A stretch of 64,000 bases of DNA, from NCBI RefSeq assembly GCF_003946045.1, contig NZ_RHNW01000004.1, forward strand, positions 62,001 through 126,000, read 5' to 3'. This document shows positions 8,140 to 17,427 of this stretch, in pieces. Positions within the stretch are counted from its first letter, which is position 1. Each line of letters starts with the position of its first letter. A model generated the notes under the pieces. That model saw only the letters and a program-made list of their open reading frames with translations, did not search any database and had not been told where the DNA came from. A program made the translations under genes and the position numbers. The DNA is from Levilactobacillus mulengensis (GTDB taxonomy: Bacteria > Bacillota > Bacilli > Lactobacillales > Lactobacillaceae).

Positions 8140-8889
8140 ATGTCAGATCGTTTAAAAGGAAAAGTTGCTATTATCACTGGTGGGGTCGCCGGAATCGGCC
8201 TGGGCGTTGCGGAATGCTACGTTCGTGAAGGAGCGAAAGTTGTCCTGACTGCCAACCATAACGTGGACGGCGGGCATGCGGCCGTTGCCAAATTTGGTGA
8301 TGCGGTGAGCTTGTTTGTTCAACAAGATGTTTCTAAAGAAGCCGACTGGCAAAAGGTGATCGATGCTACGGTTGAAAAGTTTGGCCGCGTGGATATCTTA
8401 GTTAACAATGCCGGTATCGGTGGCGTTAACGGCGCTGTCGAAGACCTGTCCTTAGAAGACTGGCAAAAGGTGATTGACGTCAATCTGACCGCCAACTTCT
8501 TGGGTGAAAAGGCTGCTATCAACGCCATGAAGGCAACGGCCGACGCTAAGGGCTCCATCATTAACGTGTCCTCCGTTGCCGGTTTGGTTGGTTTACCATT
8601 TGCCCCAGCCTATTCAGCTAGCAAGGGTGGTTCACGCCTGTTGACCCACGCCACGGCTTTGAACTTGGCACAACGGAAGATCGACATTCGTGTTAACTCT
8701 GTTCACCCAGGCTGGATTGACACGGCCATTGTCCCAGAAGCTGCCAAGCAACAAATTATTGCTGGGATTCCTGTGGGCCACATGGGGAAGCCCGAAGACA
8801 TTGGTGAAGTTTGTGTTTACCTGGGTAGCGACGAATCCAAGTTCGCTAACGGGGCCGAATTCACCGTCGACGGTGGTCAGCGCGCTTAA
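8140..8889 (+). CDS. NAD(P)-dependent SDR, (R)-specific alcohol dehydrogenase-like
   Basis: Classical short-chain dehydrogenase of 249 residues: TGGVAGIG cofactor motif near residue 14, NNAGIGG, catalytic Ser in NVSSVAG, YSASK, and the C-terminal [15 protein letters not shown]. Overall it resembles the Lactobacillus brevis R-alcohol dehydrogenase (LbADH): same length, [14 protein letters not shown] start, VNSVHPGWI and a nearly identical end. A carbonyl reductase/alcohol dehydrogenase role is therefore favoured over 3-oxoacyl-ACP reductase. Substrate not determinable. Start ATG follows AAAAGGGG. Structured repeat A1 begins two bases after the stop. Confidence 0.85.
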   Translation: MSDRLKGKVAIITGGVAGIGLGVAECYVREGAKVVLTANHNVDGGHAAVAKFGDAVSLFVQQDVSKEADWQKVIDATVEKFGRVDILVNNAGIGGVNGAVEDLSLEDWQKVIDVNLTANFLGEKAAINAMKATADAKGSIINVSSVAGLVGLPFAPAYSASKGGSRLLTHATALNLAQRKIDIRVNSVHPGWIDTAIVPEAAKQQIIAGIPVGHMGKPEDIGEVCVYLGSDESKFANGAEFTVDGGQRA

Positions 8890-8890
8890 C

Positions 8891-9102
8891 TTGGGTTTGA
8901 GGTAGTCGCCTTCAGGCTGGTGAAAATGGTCTGGAACGCTGTGGGCGCACGCCTGGAGCCAAAAGGCGGTCTCCAGGCTTACTTTGAGCCTCTAAAATGC
9001 GAGTCTCAAAGATAGCAGTCATCTAAGCGGTAAACCGCTAAGATGACTCCCACGGCTGGGACCATTTTCACCAGCCCTGCGGCTAACACTGGCTTAACCC
9101 AA
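8891..9102 (+). repeat. structured intergenic repeat A1
   Basis: The outer arms TTGGGTT/AACCCAA (8891-8897, 9096-9102) and GGCTGGTGAAAATGG/CCATTTTCACCAGCC enclose three hairpins: CCTGGAG/CTCCAGG, TTTGAG/CTCAAA, and GTCATCTAAGCGG/CCGCTAAGATGAC (9018-9030, 9035-9047). Family A is present about 11 times in this window. It sits directly 3' of the SDR gene, in its orientation. Confidence 0.9.
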
Positions 9103-9134
9103 TTTAGTGTTTTTTTCTTAATTTAACTGTAAAC

Positions 9135-9174
9135 GGACGTCCTCACTAACATTCGACGGTTAGTGGGGACGTTC
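9135..9174 (+). terminator. strong hairpin, probable terminator after the SDR/A1 unit
   Basis: Arms GGACGTCCTCACTAAC/GTTAGTGGGGACGTTC with an eight-base loop; a T-rich stretch (TTCTTAGTTT) follows. Confidence 0.6.
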
Positions 9175-9230
9175 TTAGTTTAGTGTCGGTTAACGTGATT
9201 CCAGTCGAAGCAACCTTAAGACATAAGAAA

Positions 9231-9274
9231 GGCGTTACCCCTTCTGCTAATTCGCAGAGTTGGTAACGTCTTTT
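9231..9274. terminator. terminator of the GNAT gene, possibly bidirectional
   Basis: Arms GGCGTTACC/GGTAACGTC with an extended stem (TCTGC/GCAGA); T runs on both sides. Confidence 0.75.
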
Positions 9275-9800
9275 AATTCGGGTGGAATTCAGATTTCAGT
9301 TTTGAGTAAACGACCGCATCACTGTAGCCGTCTTGGATGGGGATGTGCTGACGCAAAATACCATCTTGGTGGTAGTGGTTACGCTCGGCGACGCGACGGC
9401 TGGGGTGATTGTCTGTCGCTGCTAGGAGTTCTAGCTTGTGGCATTTTAGATGGGTGAACCCAATGTTTTCAGTCATGGCGAGGCTGTGCGAGATGATGCC
9501 CTGACCACGGAAGTTGCGGCCCAGCCAGTAGCCAATATCGGCGTGACCGTCCTTGAATTCGTGGAGGTCAATCATACCAGCGGGCTGCTGGTCGACCCAA
9601 ATAACTGCGAGCCACAGCTGTTTATCGGCCATTTGGCCCTGACAATAACGCAGAAAAATGCGCTCATCCGCTGTCGAAGTGGTTGTGGCGGCCCAAGGTA
9701 ACCAGCGAGAAAGATTGGTGCGGTCCTGGTCAATCAAAGCATATAACGCTGCGGCGTCCGCAATTTTGGGGTCCTTTAGCTGAATATTTGGCGTACACAT
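9273..9800 (-). CDS. GNAT family N-acetyltransferase, RimJ/RimL-like
   Basis: Acetyl-CoA-dependent N-acetyltransferase of 175 residues. The N-terminal half has the RTNLSRWLPW segment and the C-terminal half the GIGYWLGR-type strand (ADIGYWLGRNFRGQGI) that binds CoA, followed by HKLELLAATDNHPSRRVAERNHYHQDGILR, all typical of RimL/RimJ ribosomal-protein serine/alanine acetyltransferase relatives. The acceptor is unknown; many lactobacilli carry several such genes. It is monocistronic with its own terminator. Confidence 0.85.
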   Translation of the reverse strand: MCTPNIQLKDPKIADAAALYALIDQDRTNLSRWLPWAATTTSTADERIFLRYCQGQMADKQLWLAVIWVDQQPAGMIDLHEFKDGHADIGYWLGRNFRGQGIISHSLAMTENIGFTHLKCHKLELLAATDNHPSRRVAERNHYHQDGILRQHIPIQDGYSDAVVYSKLKSEFHPN

Positions 9801-9862
9801 TTAACCACCTCGTTAACTTTTTTCTTTAGGTATACGCGTGTCGGGGACAAATGTCAAAGCGC

Positions 9863-9908
9863 AAAAAAATCCCCGTTCATTGACAACAACTGCCAGCGAA
9901 CGGGGATA
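9863..9908 (-). terminator. terminator of mntH
   Basis: Arms ATCCCCGTTC/GAACGGGGAT (9869-9878, 9898-9907), then on the minus strand a run of T. Confidence 0.88.
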
Positions 9909-9917
9909 TCAGCGAGG

Positions 9918-11294
9918 TTACTTGACCAGGCCGACGGTATTAAGAATCAGGTAAATGTTTAAGATAATGAGGATGACCGCGATGATCCAACCGAGGATTC
10001 GGCTCCAGGTCCGGTTGGCGAATTCACCCATCAGCTTCTTGCTGCTAGTGAACATGACCAGCGGAATCATGGCAAATGGTAACGCGATACTCAGGAAGAC
10101 TTGCGACAACGTCAGGAGATTTTCAATCTTCGCTTCATTACCATGGTAGATAACGGCGAAGATGATGACTGGCGTCACGGAAAGTAACCGGGTGATTAAC
10201 CGTTGTGCCCAAAGTGGCATCTTTAAGTTGATGAACCCTTCCATGATGATTTGCCCGGCCAGCGTCCCGGTAATAGTTGAGCTTTGCCCGGAAGATAACA
10301 GGGCTAAGGCGAACAGCATACTCAGGATTGGACTGGCGATGGCCCCAACGATTTGACTGTCGGACAAGGCATTGAACAAGTCAACGAACCGACCGAGGTC
10401 ACTGTTGGTGCCAAAGAAGAGGGCAGCTCCCAAAATCAATAACAAACTGTTGACCACGAAGGCCAGCGTCAATTGGATGTTAGAATCAATCGTGGTGAAC
10501 TTGATGGCTTGGGCCACACTCTTGCGGTCCTTACGATCAAAGCTCCGGGTTTGTGAAATTGAGGAACCCAGGTACAAGTCATGGGGCATAACCGTTGCAC
10601 CAACAATCCCTAAGGAGAGGTACAACATCCCATGGTTCGTAATGATGCTGCTAGAAGGCAGGTAACCCTCTAACACTTGGTTCATATGGGGTTGGGCTAG
10701 GATAACTTCGTATAAGAAGACGAAGAGAATCACGGCAACCAAGGTCGCCACAATGGCTTCGATCTTGCGGAACCCTAACTTCATCAGGACCAACAGGACT
10801 AAAACATCCATGGCGGTGATGATGATCCCAACGATCAGCGGGAAGCCGAATAACAGCTTCAACGCAATCGCGGACCCAATAATTTCGGCGATATCAGTCG
10901 CCATAATGGCTAATTCAGTGACGATCCACAGGAAGAAACCGGTTCGCTTACCGGTATGTTCCCGGGTCAGCTGAGCCAAATCTTTTCCGGTGACGATTCC
11001 CAGTCGCGCCGACATAGCTTGTAACAGCATGGCGACTAAACTAGAAAGTAAAACCACGGTAAGTAACGTGTACTTGTACTGGGCACCACCGGCGATCGAC
11101 GTGATCCAGTTCCCGGGGTCCATATACCCCACGGCAATTAAGGCCCCAGGGCCGGTGTAGGCCATCAAGGTTCGCCAGAAACCCGCATTTTGCGGGACTT
11201 CAACGGTCCCATTAACTTCATCCAGGCTCTTTTGGTTGCCCCCGGTTGATTGAATCATATGGTGCTTCTTCTCGTCGGTTTCATGATTATTCAT
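9918..11294 (-). CDS. mntH: Nramp family Mn2+/H+ symporter MntH
   Basis: Divalent metal uptake, chiefly Mn2+, which lactobacilli accumulate as an antioxidant. 458 residues with 11 predicted membrane segments. The metal-site motif of TM1, [10 protein letters not shown] (DPGN), and TM6 [13 protein letters not shown] (MPH) are both intact, and the consensus transport loop [19 protein letters not shown] is present. Start ATG follows AGAGGGA. An N-terminal polar tail of about 40 residues precedes TM1, longer than in E. coli MntH but common in lactobacilli. No obvious MntR box was identified. Confidence 0.95.
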   Translation of the reverse strand: MNNHETDEKKHHMIQSTGGNQKSLDEVNGTVEVPQNAGFWRTLMAYTGPGALIAVGYMDPGNWITSIAGGAQYKYTLLTVVLLSSLVAMLLQAMSARLGIVTGKDLAQLTREHTGKRTGFFLWIVTELAIMATDIAEIIGSAIALKLLFGFPLIVGIIITAMDVLVLLVLMKLGFRKIEAIVATLVAVILFVFLYEVILAQPHMNQVLEGYLPSSSIITNHGMLYLSLGIVGATVMPHDLYLGSSISQTRSFDRKDRKSVAQAIKFTTIDSNIQLTLAFVVNSLLLILGAALFFGTNSDLGRFVDLFNALSDSQIVGAIASPILSMLFALALLSSGQSSTITGTLAGQIIMEGFINLKMPLWAQRLITRLLSVTPVIIFAVIYHGNEAKIENLLTLSQVFLSIALPFAMIPLVMFTSSKKLMGEFANRTWSRILGWIIAVILIILNIYLILNTVGLVK

Positions 11295-11904
11295 AAAATC
11301 CCTCTTTTCTATTGGCTTAGAAATTCAGGTAGTCGATTGACTTCTGCCTTTCCTGGTGAACGCGAGTCAGCGTCAGCGTGGCGTAAATGGTGCGAATAAT
11401 GGCAAAATTAACGAAGCTAACTCTTGTGACGCGCTTCAATTCCATTCGTAAGTATAGGCCATTTAGCCGTAATGTCAACCGTGTTGGGATTAATTTTTGG
11501 TGGGCCAAAAAAGTTTTTATATGTTTGTAACTATAATTTTTATATTAACTACTGGTGGGGGGCCTTGGGCGAAAAGCAACGTGGTGACGGTTTCATGGTT
11601 GCTCCGCCGTACCGTGTGAAAAAACCGATAAGTCGGGGGTCTACTGGCTGGTCAATGAGAACCAGAGGCTGCGACTAATTACAGGATTAGAATGGCCTAA
11701 AATTTAAACCGGAAAAATATTTTTTAGGTGTGTCGTTGTGTCCCATCATTAATGAGAACACTGGCGAGTGAAAGGGCAACTGAAACGGTTCGTTACGTTA
11801 GATTTAAAACAAAGTATAGATAACCTAGTTTTCAAAACCAGATGATTGCGTTATAATCTTAGTTATTATCGAAGAGCGAAACTAGGAGAAACGAGGTAAC
11901 CGTC
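11295..11904. other. 610-base intergenic region between mntH and degV
   Basis: Divergent promoter region. A 63-codon frame on the minus strand (11317-11508) starts with TTG, lacks a ribosome binding site and is more likely 5' untranslated sequence of mntH. No structured repeat of families A or B occurs here. Confidence 0.4.
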
Positions 11905-12759
11905 ATGCAACCAGAAAAAATTGCCATTTTAGTCGATTCCTGTTCGGATGTGCCGGCTGAAGTGTTAGCCGCCGCTGACATGGCATTGATGCCAATGAAC
12001 GTGGTCTTCCGTGACCGGGTCTACGAAGACCGATTAACCATTACCCCAACTGAATTTTATCGCCGTCAAGCGACCGAGAAGGCGACCACGGCGAGTCCCA
12101 CTGGCAAACGGATCATGGACGCTCTGGAGCGAATCCAAGCGTCCGGCTACACCCACGTGATTGCCGTCTGCATTTCTGCTGCGCTTTCCGGGACTTTTCA
12201 GGAGACGCAGCTGTTGGCGGAAGATTCGCCGTTGACGGTCCACGTGATCAATACCCGCAGTGTCGGTATCGGTAGCGGTTTTTCGGCCATCTACGCGGCT
12301 CAGTTACGGGATCAGGGGTTAGCGTTTGCCGACATCATTAAGGAAGTTGAACGCGTGACAGCACAGACGAAGGTCTTCTTTTACGTGCCAAGTCTGAAAT
12401 ACCTGCAAGCCGGAGGTCGTATCGGCAAGGTGGCCGGCATGGCCGGGACCCTTTTAAACGTGAAGCCGATTATTTCTTGCGATCCCGAGGGCATCTACTA
12501 CCCGATTGCCAAGGTCCGGGGTGCCAAACGCACGATTGGCAAGTTGCTGGACTTGGTCGATGGCGCCATTGGGGACGCCACCAAGGTCAACGTCGCCGTG
12601 TGTGATGGGGCCGACCCTGACCTGCGACAACAAGTCCTGGATCAGTTGAAGGCGGCTCACCCGAACGTGACCGACTGGTATGCCGGGGATGTGTCACCGG
12701 CTTTGGGTGTGCATACGGGACCGGGCCTCATCGGCGTCGGCGTCCAGGTTTTGGACTAA
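11905..12759 (+). CDS. DegV family fatty-acid-binding protein
   Basis: 284 residues with the DegV fold. The N-terminal ILVDSCSDVPAEVL, the TASPTGKRIMDALE segment (fatty-acid carboxylate contact Thr-Ala-Ser-Pro), FYVPSLKYLQAGGRIGK and the C-terminal GVHTGPGLIGVGV are all typical. In Firmicutes DegV/FakB proteins present fatty acids to the kinase FakA for incorporation into phospholipid; no fakA is in the window. It is monocistronic and followed immediately by structured repeat A2. Confidence 0.92.
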   Translation: MQPEKIAILVDSCSDVPAEVLAAADMALMPMNVVFRDRVYEDRLTITPTEFYRRQATEKATTASPTGKRIMDALERIQASGYTHVIAVCISAALSGTFQETQLLAEDSPLTVHVINTRSVGIGSGFSAIYAAQLRDQGLAFADIIKEVERVTAQTKVFFYVPSLKYLQAGGRIGKVAGMAGTLLNVKPIISCDPEGIYYPIAKVRGAKRTIGKLLDLVDGAIGDATKVNVAVCDGADPDLRQQVLDQLKAAHPNVTDWYAGDVSPALGVHTGPGLIGVGVQVLD

Positions 12760-12972
12760 CGGGCTTGATCTTGGATTTCGCCTCCGGGCCGGTGAAAATT
12801 GAGCCGTGACGCTGTGGGCGCACGCTGGAAGCCAAAAGCGGTCTTCCAGCTTACTTTGAGCCGAAGACCACGTCTCAAAGATAGCAGTTGTCTAAGCGGT
12901 ACCCCGCTAAGACAACTCCCACGGCTGAGCTCATTTTCACCGCCCCTGCGGCTGACACTGGTTTAACCCGCG
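12760..12972 (+). repeat. structured intergenic repeat A2
   Basis: Core 12780-12957. Closing arms GGTGAAAATTGAGC and GAGCTCATTTTCACC; hairpin 1 CTGGAAG/CTTCCAG, where most copies have CTGGAG/CTCCAG (compensatory lengthening); hairpin 2 ACTTTGAG/CTCAAAG; hairpin 3 GTTGTCTAAGCGG/CCGCTAAGACAAC. It starts at the degV stop and has the same orientation. Confidence 0.88.
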
Positions 12973-13038
12973 TGTAGTCCAGGGTGGATTCTAACTAATG
13001 GCGGTTGTAGTCAAACAGTGGCAAGCTCCCAACCAAGA

Positions 13039-13130
13039 TATCGACACAGCTGGTCACCTTGATCCGCCTCTGGTCACTGACACTGTCCACGCTAAGCTCA
13101 TTTTCACCGGCCTGGTGGCTTATACTGGTT
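13039..13130 (+). repeat. truncated B-type repeat
   Basis: Only the 3' third of a family B element is present: ATCGACACAGCTGGTCACC, then CCTCTGGTCACTGAC and CATTTTCACCGGCC. The matching 5' arms are missing. Confidence 0.75.
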
Positions 13131-14136
13131 AAATCCGCGTATAAGTCCAAGCAGACTTTAACTGTACTAGTTTGGGCTGGTTTCGTGCCGTCTCAGAGTT
13201 AGATTTACGCGAATTAACAGGTAGCTACAATATTTGAACTAGACACGCTATCAAACAATTTTTAATAACTGACGTTTGTCCAGAGATTAGCAACGAATTC
13301 GGCCAGAAACTTAGTCACTCTTACAATCTGGACGCACAAAGTTTTTTCCACTAAAAAAGCCACGATTCGCGTCGTGGCTTGAGGGGGGATACGAGCAGGG
13401 TTAGATACTTTGGGGGAGTGCTAAGTGCTGCTCGTAAAAGAGTATTAAGAATTTGGTACGACTCCGTTAGCAACAGTCTTTGTTACTAACTTGATTGTAG
13501 TGTAACCCCTAATCTAATTAGGTGCAATTGATTGGTTTCATAAATTTACTAATAATGGCGTTGGCTGTCAATCGTTGGTAAACTTAATGGCTGTTTCCAC
13601 CTGATAAGTCGGGAGAACATCACTAATTATAAATAAAATTTTTGCGGCTACATCCCGGGGTGACGGCGATGTGGCCGTATTTTTGGCGGGCATCGCGGTT
13701 AACATCGCGGGTAGTACTGACAACTCGAATTTTAGACGTATAATAGGAAACAAGCGCTGGATTGGACGATTGGCGACGACAGTTTTGCTTGGTTGGACCA
13801 AGTCACTTGGTAAACCGGGGCTTGGACGTCAATTAGTAGGCACCAACGTAGACCAATCGTTGATTTAGTTATCAGTAGATTAAGAAAAAATGGGAAAATA
13901 AAGACTTGTCACCCGTTAATCATTTATAATGGTTTTGCTAATGAAAACAATAGCTAATAAGGGCTTTAATGGGTGCGATGGCGAAATGCCCCGTGGTTTA
14001 ATTAGAAAGCCGCAGCAATTTTATGGGAGATTGGCCATCTAGGCCAAAGCGTGGCGCCGATTCAAAGTAAATTCACTTATCATTTGAATAAGGTGAATAA
14101 TAGCGACCTGTCGGCAACAACGGAGGGAGACGTAGG
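13131..14136. other. gene-free kilobase upstream of the DedA gene
   Basis: Two overlapping frames of 65-77 codons on opposite strands (13568-13868) lack ribosome binding sites and known motifs, so they are not called. A hairpin with arms AAGCCACGA/TCGTGGCTT (13358-13380) next to an A run could terminate minus-strand transcription. A second hairpin, ACGAGCAG/CTGCTCGT, spans 13391-13428. The TATAAT at 13925-13930 may drive the DedA gene with a leader of about 200 bases that contains hairpins. Confidence 0.4.
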
Positions 14137-14790
14137 ATGAGTTTAATAGCGTTGATTTGGGAGGTCATTTGGCACCCGCTGACCGTGTTAGTGCCACTGA
14201 CGAACCAGTTAGGAACAGGCATCTATCCGGTGCTATTCTTTTTAATTTTTTTGGAATCTGGCATGTTGATTTTTTCCTTTATTCCGGGGCAATCGCTATT
14301 ATTCATGGTGGGGTCGATTGCGGCCAACCCGCATTCCCAGCTAAACATTTGGCTACTGGTTTTAATGTTCACGATGGCAGCCACGGCCGGGTCGGCTGTC
14401 AAGTACATCACGACTTTAAAGTGGGGTGACCTCCAGGAAAAACTGATCGATCGGTTACCGGAGGAAAAGGTCAAACAGGCCACGGCAGTCTTTACCCGCA
14501 ACGAGGATCAAACGTTATTGATTGGGCGGTTTATCCCCTTCGTGGGGCTGTTTGTGCCAATCATAGCGGGCACCACAGATATGAAATGGCGTCAGTTCCG
14601 CTTCTATAATTTGGCGGGGAGCTTCATCTGGGTCTTCAGCTGTTCGGCGGTCGGCTACTTCTTCGGCAACACGCCGTTCATCCGCCAGAATTTCACGTGG
14701 CTGTTCATCGGCCTCCTGGCGATTCCGTTTTTGGTCCGCCAGGGCTGGCAGCATTACCGAGAAGCTCGGACGGCGAGGACTAATCGTTAG
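14137..14790 (+). CDS. DedA/VTT family membrane protein
   Basis: 217 residues with about five hydrophobic segments. DedA hallmarks: FLESGMLIFSFIPGQSLLF (acidic residue plus FxPG), and the second re-entrant region GRFIPFVGLFVPIIAGTTDMKWRQFRFYN with the conserved Arg and two Pro. DedA proteins are linked to undecaprenyl-phosphate or phosphatidylethanolamine recycling and proton-motive-force homeostasis. Start ATG follows GGAGGGAGA. Monocistronic, with a terminator at 14834-14862. The long leader upstream is a candidate regulatory region. Confidence 0.9.
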   Translation: MSLIALIWEVIWHPLTVLVPLTNQLGTGIYPVLFFLIFLESGMLIFSFIPGQSLLFMVGSIAANPHSQLNIWLLVLMFTMAATAGSAVKYITTLKWGDLQEKLIDRLPEEKVKQATAVFTRNEDQTLLIGRFIPFVGLFVPIIAGTTDMKWRQFRFYNLAGSFIWVFSCSAVGYFFGNTPFIRQNFTWLFIGLLAIPFLVRQGWQHYREARTARTNR

Positions 14791-14833
14791 AAGACAGTTG
14801 TAAAACGAGTATTAATGGGATGTCATTAAAAGA

Positions 14834-14874
14834 GGACCCTCACGTAAAAAGCGTGAGGGCCCTTACTATCTTTA
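14834..14874 (+). terminator. terminator of the DedA gene
   Basis: Arms GGACCCTCACG/CGTGAGGGCCC, followed by a T-containing but imperfect tail. Confidence 0.7.
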
Positions 14875-14925
14875 TAGTAGGTAAAAGTCATGGAAACAAT
14901 GTCCAAATGGAGTGGGCCGAGCCAG

Positions 14926-15195
14926 TCTAAGCCGCAGGGCTGGTGAAAATGAGCGGGCTGGTCGATGTTAGTGACCAGAGGCGGATCAAGGTGACCAGCT
15001 GTGTCGATGGTCTTAGCTGAGGTTTCTCACTCAGCTTAGAGCATGGGTCGACCTTTGAGACCGCTCTTTGGCTCAAAGTCGAGGTGGAAGCCCGCTCCTC
15101 AGGCTGGAACCGACCCCACAGCAGGGCACCTTGAATCCGCCGCCGGGAACGGTCAACTGCAGCGTCACGGCTCAATTTTCACCGGCCCGGAGGCG
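14926..15195 (-). repeat. structured intergenic repeat B1 (minus orientation)
   Basis: Family B, about 270 bases. Long internal stem: GGCGGATCAAGGTGACC (14980 region) against GGGCACCTTGAATCCGCC (15123 region). Hairpin TTAGCTGAG/CTCAGCTTAG; hairpin CTTTGAG/CTCAAAG; invariant boxes GTGTCGATGG and GGCTGGAACCGACCCC. Outer arms CTGGTGAAAATGAGC and GCTCAATTTTCACCGG. Confidence 0.88.
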
Positions 15196-15238
15196 CAAGA
15201 CAAAGTACAACCCCCCAGAGAAATTTGGGCATAGAAAA

Positions 15239-15278
15239 GGCCCTGAGCAACATGCGGATTACTCAGGACCTCTATTTA
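15239..15278. terminator. terminator-like hairpin
   Basis: Arms GGCCCTGAG/CTCAGGACC followed by TCTATTT. No gene reads directly into it, so it may belong to the repeat unit or to a lost gene. Confidence 0.5.
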
Positions 15279-15889
15279 GGAATCTGTTAATAAATCACTT
15301 GTTTTGGGGGGAGTGCATCTATAGACAGTGATTCCTATCATCTATCACAGTGCTTAAGGTCAGAACGTATCACGAACCAACTACGCGTATAATACCGAGT
15401 CTTGTAGTTATTCGCAAGCGAATTGTAACTGTTCCAAAAAAATGGCTAGAAAGTGTGAGGATTAGGCTAATAGCTGGCAGCGGGACTAAAATTTAGAAAT
15501 GAAACTAAGTCGGTTCCCATAAGGATTGGGTTGTTACCGGTTGCGGACAATGAATCAGCAATCGTCAAAATCAAAGAAGATTACTAGCGGAGTAGACAGG
15601 TTACGGTATCGACGTTAGACCTTAGATTAGATAAACCGCCCAAACCGCGGACTACCGGCAATTGTGGGCCTATTCGTTATTTTGACGCTGTTCTTTTTAC
15701 GCTTTTTACTTATTGAATAATAAACTAATGGCGAATTATTTCTGTGCAAAACGCACATGCTTTCACCATTTTAATGAAAGTGTGAGGAAAACTCCTGATT
15801 TACCGGGTTTTCCGAGACGAAGTCATTTATCTTTCGCTAACTTTCAAGTAGACTAGCTTTAGAATCGTTTTTCATGTAGGAGGGTAAAC
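15279..15889. other. 610-base region upstream of the NADH oxidase gene
   Basis: No supported gene. The stretch just before 15890 (AT-rich, ending TAGGAGGGTAAACATG) carries the ribosome binding site; a precise promoter could not be fixed. Confidence 0.35.
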
Positions 15890-17296
15890 ATGAAAGTCAT
15901 CATTGTTGGTAGTACACACGCTGGAACTAATGCAGCGCTACAAATTTTGCGTGATCATCCGGACACAGATGTGACCATTTACGAACGGCATACGAACGTC
16001 TCTTTCCTTTCATGTGGGATCTCATTGTTTCTTGATGGGCAAGTCAAACATCTTGAGGACATGTTCTATTCTTCACCTGAACAACTTGCGGAAGCCGGGG
16101 CAAAAGTTTTAACTCGACACAACGTGATTAAGATCGACGCAGCAACTAAGTCGGTCGAAGTCGTTGATATGGAGTCTGGGGATGTGACCACAGACACTTA
16201 CGACAAGCTGATCATGGCGACGGGGTCAACCGTGACGGTACTGCCTATTTTTGGTATCGATGAAGATAAGGTCATGCTTTGCAAGAATTATGAACAAGCA
16301 GTTGCGATTAACAAGGCTGCCAAGGGTGTTAAACGGATTGCGATTGTCGGTGCCGGTTATATCGGAACCGAATTAGCTGAAAGTTATGCGCGGACTGGCC
16401 ACGAAGTTCAGTTACTGCAATCACGTGACATCATCTTAAACCACTACGTTAACAAGGGCTTGTCTGACCATATCGTCAGCATCCTTGAAGACAAAGGGGT
16501 TAACGTGTTATTGAATCGGCGGGTGACTTCATTCACGGGGAACGATGACGGCGAATTAGTTATCGAAACCACGAACGGGGACTTCACCGCTGACTTAGCC
16601 GTTGTCTGCACGGGCTTTGTGCCCAACACAGAGTTGTTGCGGGGCCAGGTCGACATGGATCGGCACGGTGCCATCATCATCAACGACTACGTACAATCAT
16701 CTGATCCTGACATCTTTGCTTGTGGGGACGCCAGTGTGGTTAACTTTAACCCAACTGGTAAGCCAGCTTACACGCCACTGGCAACGAACGCGGTCCGGCA
16801 AGGGATGTTAGCCGGAATCAACATCTTCGGTAACATTCAAAAGTACATGGGTACGCAAGCCACGTCCGCGATGCAAATCTTTGGGCGGACATTGGCGTCA
16901 ACCGGGTTGACCATCGACCACGCGTTGAACGCAGGCTTTGATGCCGATATGGTCACGTTTGAAGGCACTTGGCGGCCAGCCTACATGCCATCAACCGATG
17001 ACCTGACCATCAACTTGGTTTACAACCGGCAAAACCGGCGGATCTTAGGGGCGCAGTTGTTCAGTCAACATGAAGTGGCCCAATCCGCTAACGCCATTTC
17101 GATTGCGATTCAAAACCGCAACACGATTGACGACCTGGCCTTCGTGGACATGCTGTTCAATCCAAACTTCGACGACCCATTCAACTACTTGAACTTGGTC
17201 GCACAACAGGCTGTGGAAAAAGAAACCAAGCGTGGCAACAATCACCCACGTTTGACGGCCGGCATGGACGAAGATCCAGAACTGACGAAAGATTAA
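15890..17296 (+). CDS. FAD-dependent NADH oxidase / CoA-disulfide reductase family
   Basis: 468-residue pyridine nucleotide-disulphide oxidoreductase. Order: N-terminal FAD motif VIIVGSTHAGTNAA, single redox Cys42 in SFLSCGIS, NAD motif IAIVGAGYIGTELAE, second FAD contact DIFACGDA, and a C-terminal dimerisation domain. The single catalytic cysteine is typical of water-forming NADH oxidase and CoA-disulfide reductase. In lactobacilli such proteins regenerate NAD+ with O2. The C-terminus extends about 15 residues beyond the usual end. The thioredoxin gene lies 131 bases downstream after a terminator. Confidence 0.9.
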   Translation: MKVIIVGSTHAGTNAALQILRDHPDTDVTIYERHTNVSFLSCGISLFLDGQVKHLEDMFYSSPEQLAEAGAKVLTRHNVIKIDAATKSVEVVDMESGDVTTDTYDKLIMATGSTVTVLPIFGIDEDKVMLCKNYEQAVAINKAAKGVKRIAIVGAGYIGTELAESYARTGHEVQLLQSRDIILNHYVNKGLSDHIVSILEDKGVNVLLNRRVTSFTGNDDGELVIETTNGDFTADLAVVCTGFVPNTELLRGQVDMDRHGAIIINDYVQSSDPDIFACGDASVVNFNPTGKPAYTPLATNAVRQGMLAGINIFGNIQKYMGTQATSAMQIFGRTLASTGLTIDHALNAGFDADMVTFEGTWRPAYMPSTDDLTINLVYNRQNRRILGAQLFSQHEVAQSANAISIAIQNRNTIDDLAFVDMLFNPNFDDPFNYLNLVAQQAVEKETKRGNNHPRLTAGMDEDPELTKD

Positions 17297-17311
17297 CGAA
17301 GTGGTAAATAG

Positions 17312-17345
17312 GACGTGATGCCTGCGGGTGTCACGTCTTTTTTTG
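17312..17345 (+). terminator. terminator of the NADH oxidase gene
   Basis: Arms GACGTGA/TCACGTC followed by seven T. Confidence 0.85.
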
Positions 17346-17376
17346 TCTACGTTGAAAACAAAAAGCTGGCGTCATC

Positions 17377-17395
17377 ATACCCCTTGGGGTATACT
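17377..17395 (+). promoter_or_regulatory. CsoR/CstR-type operator overlapping the trx promoter
   Basis: ATACCCC-TT-GGGGTAT (17377-17392) is a perfect inverted repeat of the GC-core type bound by CsoR/CstR repressors. It overlaps a -10 box TATACT at 17390-17395 and fills the -35/-10 spacer. The repressor gene is the second gene of the operon it precedes. Confidence 0.8.
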
Positions 17396-17427
17396 GATGA
17401 CACTGATTAGGAAACCGAGGAGGATGA

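Noticed and set aside
9018-9047. tRNA gene, because family A looks like a cloverleaf
   Set aside because: Arm lengths, loops and absence of T-loop and anticodon features exclude tRNA; the structure is about 200 bases.
11317-11508. Possible 63-residue leader peptide of mntH
   Set aside because: TTG start without a ribosome binding site and no recognisable motif; more likely 5' untranslated sequence.
13568-13868. Two antiparallel small frames
   Set aside because: No ribosome binding site, low complexity of signal, and mutual overlap.
15043-15331. Overlapping frames of 63-87 codons
   Set aside because: They lie inside repeat B1 and arise from its GC-rich stems; similar frames recur in other B copies at 46972 and 49758.
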